Shown: positions 5,413-7,299 of the stretch, piece by piece
Position numbering within the stretch: the stretch's first letter is position 1
Layout of the letters: each line of letters starts with the position of its first letter
Source: Pseudomonadota bacterium
GTDB lineage: Bacteria; Pseudomonadota; Alphaproteobacteria; Reyranellales; Reyranellaceae
DNA: 7,299 nucleotides
NCBI GenBank assembly: GCA_023416135.1
Contig: JAEZIF010000037.1
Span: 1-7,299, forward strand
Direction of reading: 5' to 3'
Translations under genes and position numbers: made by a program
Notes under the pieces: generated by a model
Databases searched by the model: none
What the model was told of the DNA's origin: nothing
Seen by the model: only the letters and a program-made list of their open reading frames with translations

Positions 5413-5423
5413 GGTTTCCTCCC

Positions 5424-6467
5424 TCAGCGGCGCTGGCGGGCCGACCGGGCCGACGACGCCAGCGCCAAGCACAACCTGCGCGCAATCGTCTCGTCGGGAT
5501 AGCCTGTCGATTTGCAGTCCTGCTCGGCTTTCAGGATCACCTGCAGAGCCGAGCCGAGGCGGCCGAGCGGCCAGGCGCGCAGATGGCGCTCGAAACGCTG
5601 GCGCACCGGCCCACCACGCGGCAGGCCGCGCGCCTTGAACATCGCCCCCTCGAGGTTGCCGCCGTTGGCGGCATGGCCTGCCACCAGATGGAGCTGGTCG
5701 GTGTGGCGCTGCAGGGCGCGCACGAGCTGCACGGGGTTGCCGCCTTCGGCGAACACACGGTCGAGGGCGCGGTCGAGGGCCACGAGCTCGCCGTCGAAGG
5801 TGGCGGCGACGACGTCATCGATGCCGATCGCCGCGGTGTCGCCCAGCACCGCCAGCGCATCGTCGAGCGAGACCGACTTGCTGCCGTCGCCCTCCTTGTA
5901 GAGCAGGAGCTTGTCGATCTCGCTGCGGCTCTGGCCACGGTCGCCACCCAACCGCTCGACGATCCATTCCAGCGCGTCGGGATCGACCGAGAGGCCCTGC
6001 GCCCGGGCCGCACTCTCGACCAGGCCCTCGAGGGCGGCCTCGTTGTCCATGTAACAGGGCAGCGCCGCCAGGCAGACCTCGGTCTCGGCCAGTGTGCGCA
6101 GGCCCGAGCGCGGCGTCAGGTTGCCGCCTTCGATCACGATCAGCGCATCGCCCGCGGTCGCCTCGACCAGGTTCTCCAGCGCCGCCGTCGTCTCCTCGCC
6201 GGCCGGCCGCACGCGGATGACTCGTCGCCCGCCCATCAGCGACATGGCGCCGAACTCGTCGGCCAGGCGCGCCGGATCGCCCTTCAAGACATCGCCCGCG
6301 ATATCGACGACGCGGAACGGGTCCTTCAGGTCCTCGCACACGGTCTTGGCGAGCGCGAGCGCGCGCTCGGCTATGAGCCCGTCGTCGTTGCCGTAGACGA
6401 CCACGCCGCGGATCCTGGGATCCGGCTTCTTGAGGAAGGCTTCGACCTGCCGGGGCTCGATCTTCAC
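5424..6467 (-). CDS. holA: DNA polymerase III delta subunit (HolA), clamp-loader wrench
   Basis: HolA opens the beta sliding clamp as part of the clamp-loader complex at the replication fork. The 347-residue product shows family features in order: KIEPRQVEAFL and VVVYGNDDGLIAERAL (N-terminal AAA-like domain that contacts the clamp), SLMGGRRVIRVR, LIVIEGGNLTPRSGLRTLAE, CLAALPCYMDNEAALEGLV, then VERLGGDRGQSRSEIDKLLLY and GNPVQLVRALQRHTDQLH in the C-terminal collar domain. The functional Walker A lysine of true clamp-loader ATPases is absent, as expected for delta. The start is GTG at 6467. It is favoured because KIEPRQ fits the usual N-terminus and no in-frame start lies in the short spacer upstream. 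No clear Shine-Dalgarno is visible, so translation probably depends on coupling to leuS, which ends 7 bp upstream. The hydrolase gene follows after 11 bp. Long frames on the opposite strand here are shadows. Confidence 0.96.
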   Translation of the reverse strand: MKIEPRQVEAFLKKPDPRIRGVVVYGNDDGLIAERALALAKTVCEDLKDPFRVVDIAGDVLKGDPARLADEFGAMSLMGGRRVIRVRPAGEETTAALENLVEATAGDALIVIEGGNLTPRSGLRTLAETEVCLAALPCYMDNEAALEGLVESAARAQGLSVDPDALEWIVERLGGDRGQSRSEIDKLLLYKEGDGSKSVSLDDALAVLGDTAAIGIDDVVAATFDGELVALDRALDRVFAEGGNPVQLVRALQRHTDQLHLVAGHAANGGNLEGAMFKARGLPRGGPVRQRFERHLRAWPLGRLGSALQVILKAEQDCKSTGYPDETIARRLCLALASSARSARQRR

Positions 6468-6474
6468 GCCGGCT

Positions 6475-7299
6475 TCATACCACGACGTTGACGATCCGGT
6501 TCGGCACGACGATCACCCGCTTGGGCGTCTTGCCGTCGAGCCCACGTGCCAGCTCGGGCAGGGCCAGGGCAGCCTTCTCGGCGTCCGCCTTGTCCGCGTC
6601 CTTGGGCAGCTGCAGCGTGCCACGCAACTTGCCGTTGAGTTGCACCGCCACGGTCACCGTGTCGTCGACCAGCAGCGCATCCTCGGCCAGCGGCCAAGGA
6701 GAATCAGCCAATAGCGACTTGTGGCCCAGCGCCTGCCACAGCTCCTCGGCCAGATGCGGCGTCATCGGGCCGGTGAGCCGCACGAAGATCTCCAGCGCCT
6801 CTCGCTTGGCCCACTTTTCGGTCGCATCCTTGGGCTTCAGCCCATCAATGTTGCTGGCCAGCTCATAGAGCCGCGCCACCGCCTTGTTGAAATGGAAGGC
6901 CTCGATGTCGGCCGACACGCCGGCGATGGCCTTGTGCGCGGCACGGCGCAACGCCGTCGCGGCCGCGGGGAAGGTGGCGGGCTTGGGCGTGCCCACGGCC
7001 GGCAGCTCGTCGATCGCCTCGCTGGCGATGCGGAACAGCCGCTGCTGGAAGCGCCAGGCGCCGGTGACGCCGGCCTCCGTCCATTCGAGGTCGCGCTCGG
7101 GCGGGCTGTCGGACAGCATGAACCAGCGCGCGGTGTCGGCGCCGTAGTCGTGGATGATCTGGTCCGGGTCGACGACGTTCTTCATCGACTTGGACATCTT
7201 CTCCGAACGGCCGACCTCGACCGGGCTCTTGTCGGAGACGCGCACGACCTTTCCACCCTGGGTGCGCTCGACTTCCTCCGGCAGCAGCCAGCTGCCATC
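6475..7299 (-). CDS. leuS: Leucyl-tRNA synthetase (LeuRS), C-terminal part
   Basis: This class I aminoacyl-tRNA synthetase charges tRNA-Leu in the cytoplasm. The frame is open through the right edge of the window (base 7299), so only the last 274 residues are seen and the catalytic core start and editing domain lie outside. The fragment begins DGSWLLPEEVERTQGGKV, then KMSKS (34-38), the mobile ATP-binding loop, within SEKMSKSMKNVVDPDQIIHDYGADTARWFMLSDSPPERDLEWTE. The helical anticodon-binding domain follows (GAWRFQQRLFRI, FHFNKAVARLYELAS, LTGPMTPHLAEELWQALG). Last comes the LeuRS C-terminal domain (VAVQLNGKLRGTLQLP to RVIVVPNRIVNVVV), which contacts the tRNA elbow. The internal GTG at 7245 is not a start. 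It is the first gene of the minus-strand leuS-holA-hydrolase block. Confidence 0.97.
   Translation of the reverse strand, partial: DGSWLLPEEVERTQGGKVVRVSDKSPVEVGRSEKMSKSMKNVVDPDQIIHDYGADTARWFMLSDSPPERDLEWTEAGVTGAWRFQQRLFRIASEAIDELPAVGTPKPATFPAAATALRRAAHKAIAGVSADIEAFHFNKAVARLYELASNIDGLKPKDATEKWAKREALEIFVRLTGPMTPHLAEELWQALGHKSLLADSPWPLAEDALLVDDTVTVAVQLNGKLRGTLQLPKDADKADAEKAALALPELARGLDGKTPKRVIVVPNRIVNVVV

Noticed and set aside
5343..6491. 382-codon plus-strand frame opposite holA
   Set aside because: It mirrors holA codons and shows no recognisable domain or ribosome site; holA itself is clearly coding.
6697..6714. Short run of AT-ending codons in leuS (for LLADSP)
   Set aside because: Only six codons long, in a weakly conserved stretch; too short to interpret as a transferred or regulatory segment.

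Overview
The window is a high-GC stretch of an alphaproteobacterial chromosome. The gene order mnmG-rsmG-parA-parB meeting an opposing leuS-holA block, together with parS sites inside mnmG and rsmG, is typical of the origin-proximal region in this class. The encapsulated ferritin closely resembles the one I know from Rhodospirillum rubrum, so a Rhodospirillales-like or related lineage is plausible, but the genus cannot be fixed from the sequence alone.

Left part (1-3388, plus strand): the 3' end of mnmG (tRNA wobble-uridine modification), rsmG (16S rRNA methyltransferase), parA and parB (chromosome segregation). Two perfect 16-bp parS sites lie inside the mnmG and rsmG coding sequences, so ParA, ParB and their centromere-like DNA sites are all within about 3 kb. 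rsmG runs 104 bp into parA in another frame, and parA overlaps parB by 17 bp, so the three genes are probably transcribed and translated as a coupled unit.

Middle part (3389-4898, plus strand): a 52-residue predicted membrane protein, then a two-gene iron-storage nanocompartment. The first gene encodes a half-size encapsulated ferritin (EncFtn) ending in a cargo-loading peptide. The second encodes a family 1 encapsulin shell protein. The two overlap by 4 bp, and each has a strong Shine-Dalgarno sequence. EncFtn oxidises iron and the shell stores the mineral.

Right part (4900-7299, minus strand): the 3' portion of leuS (leucyl-tRNA synthetase), holA (DNA polymerase III delta subunit) and a short secreted alpha/beta-hydrolase-like protein, tightly packed in the direction leuS-holA-hydrolase. 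The hydrolase lacks its nucleophile region and everything after it. It ends one base from the encapsulin stop codon, so this point looks like a recombination junction. The points most worth a second look are the nanocompartment inserted between the par locus and holA, the truncated hydrolase at its edge, the rsmG/parA frame overlap and the unlisted small membrane protein.
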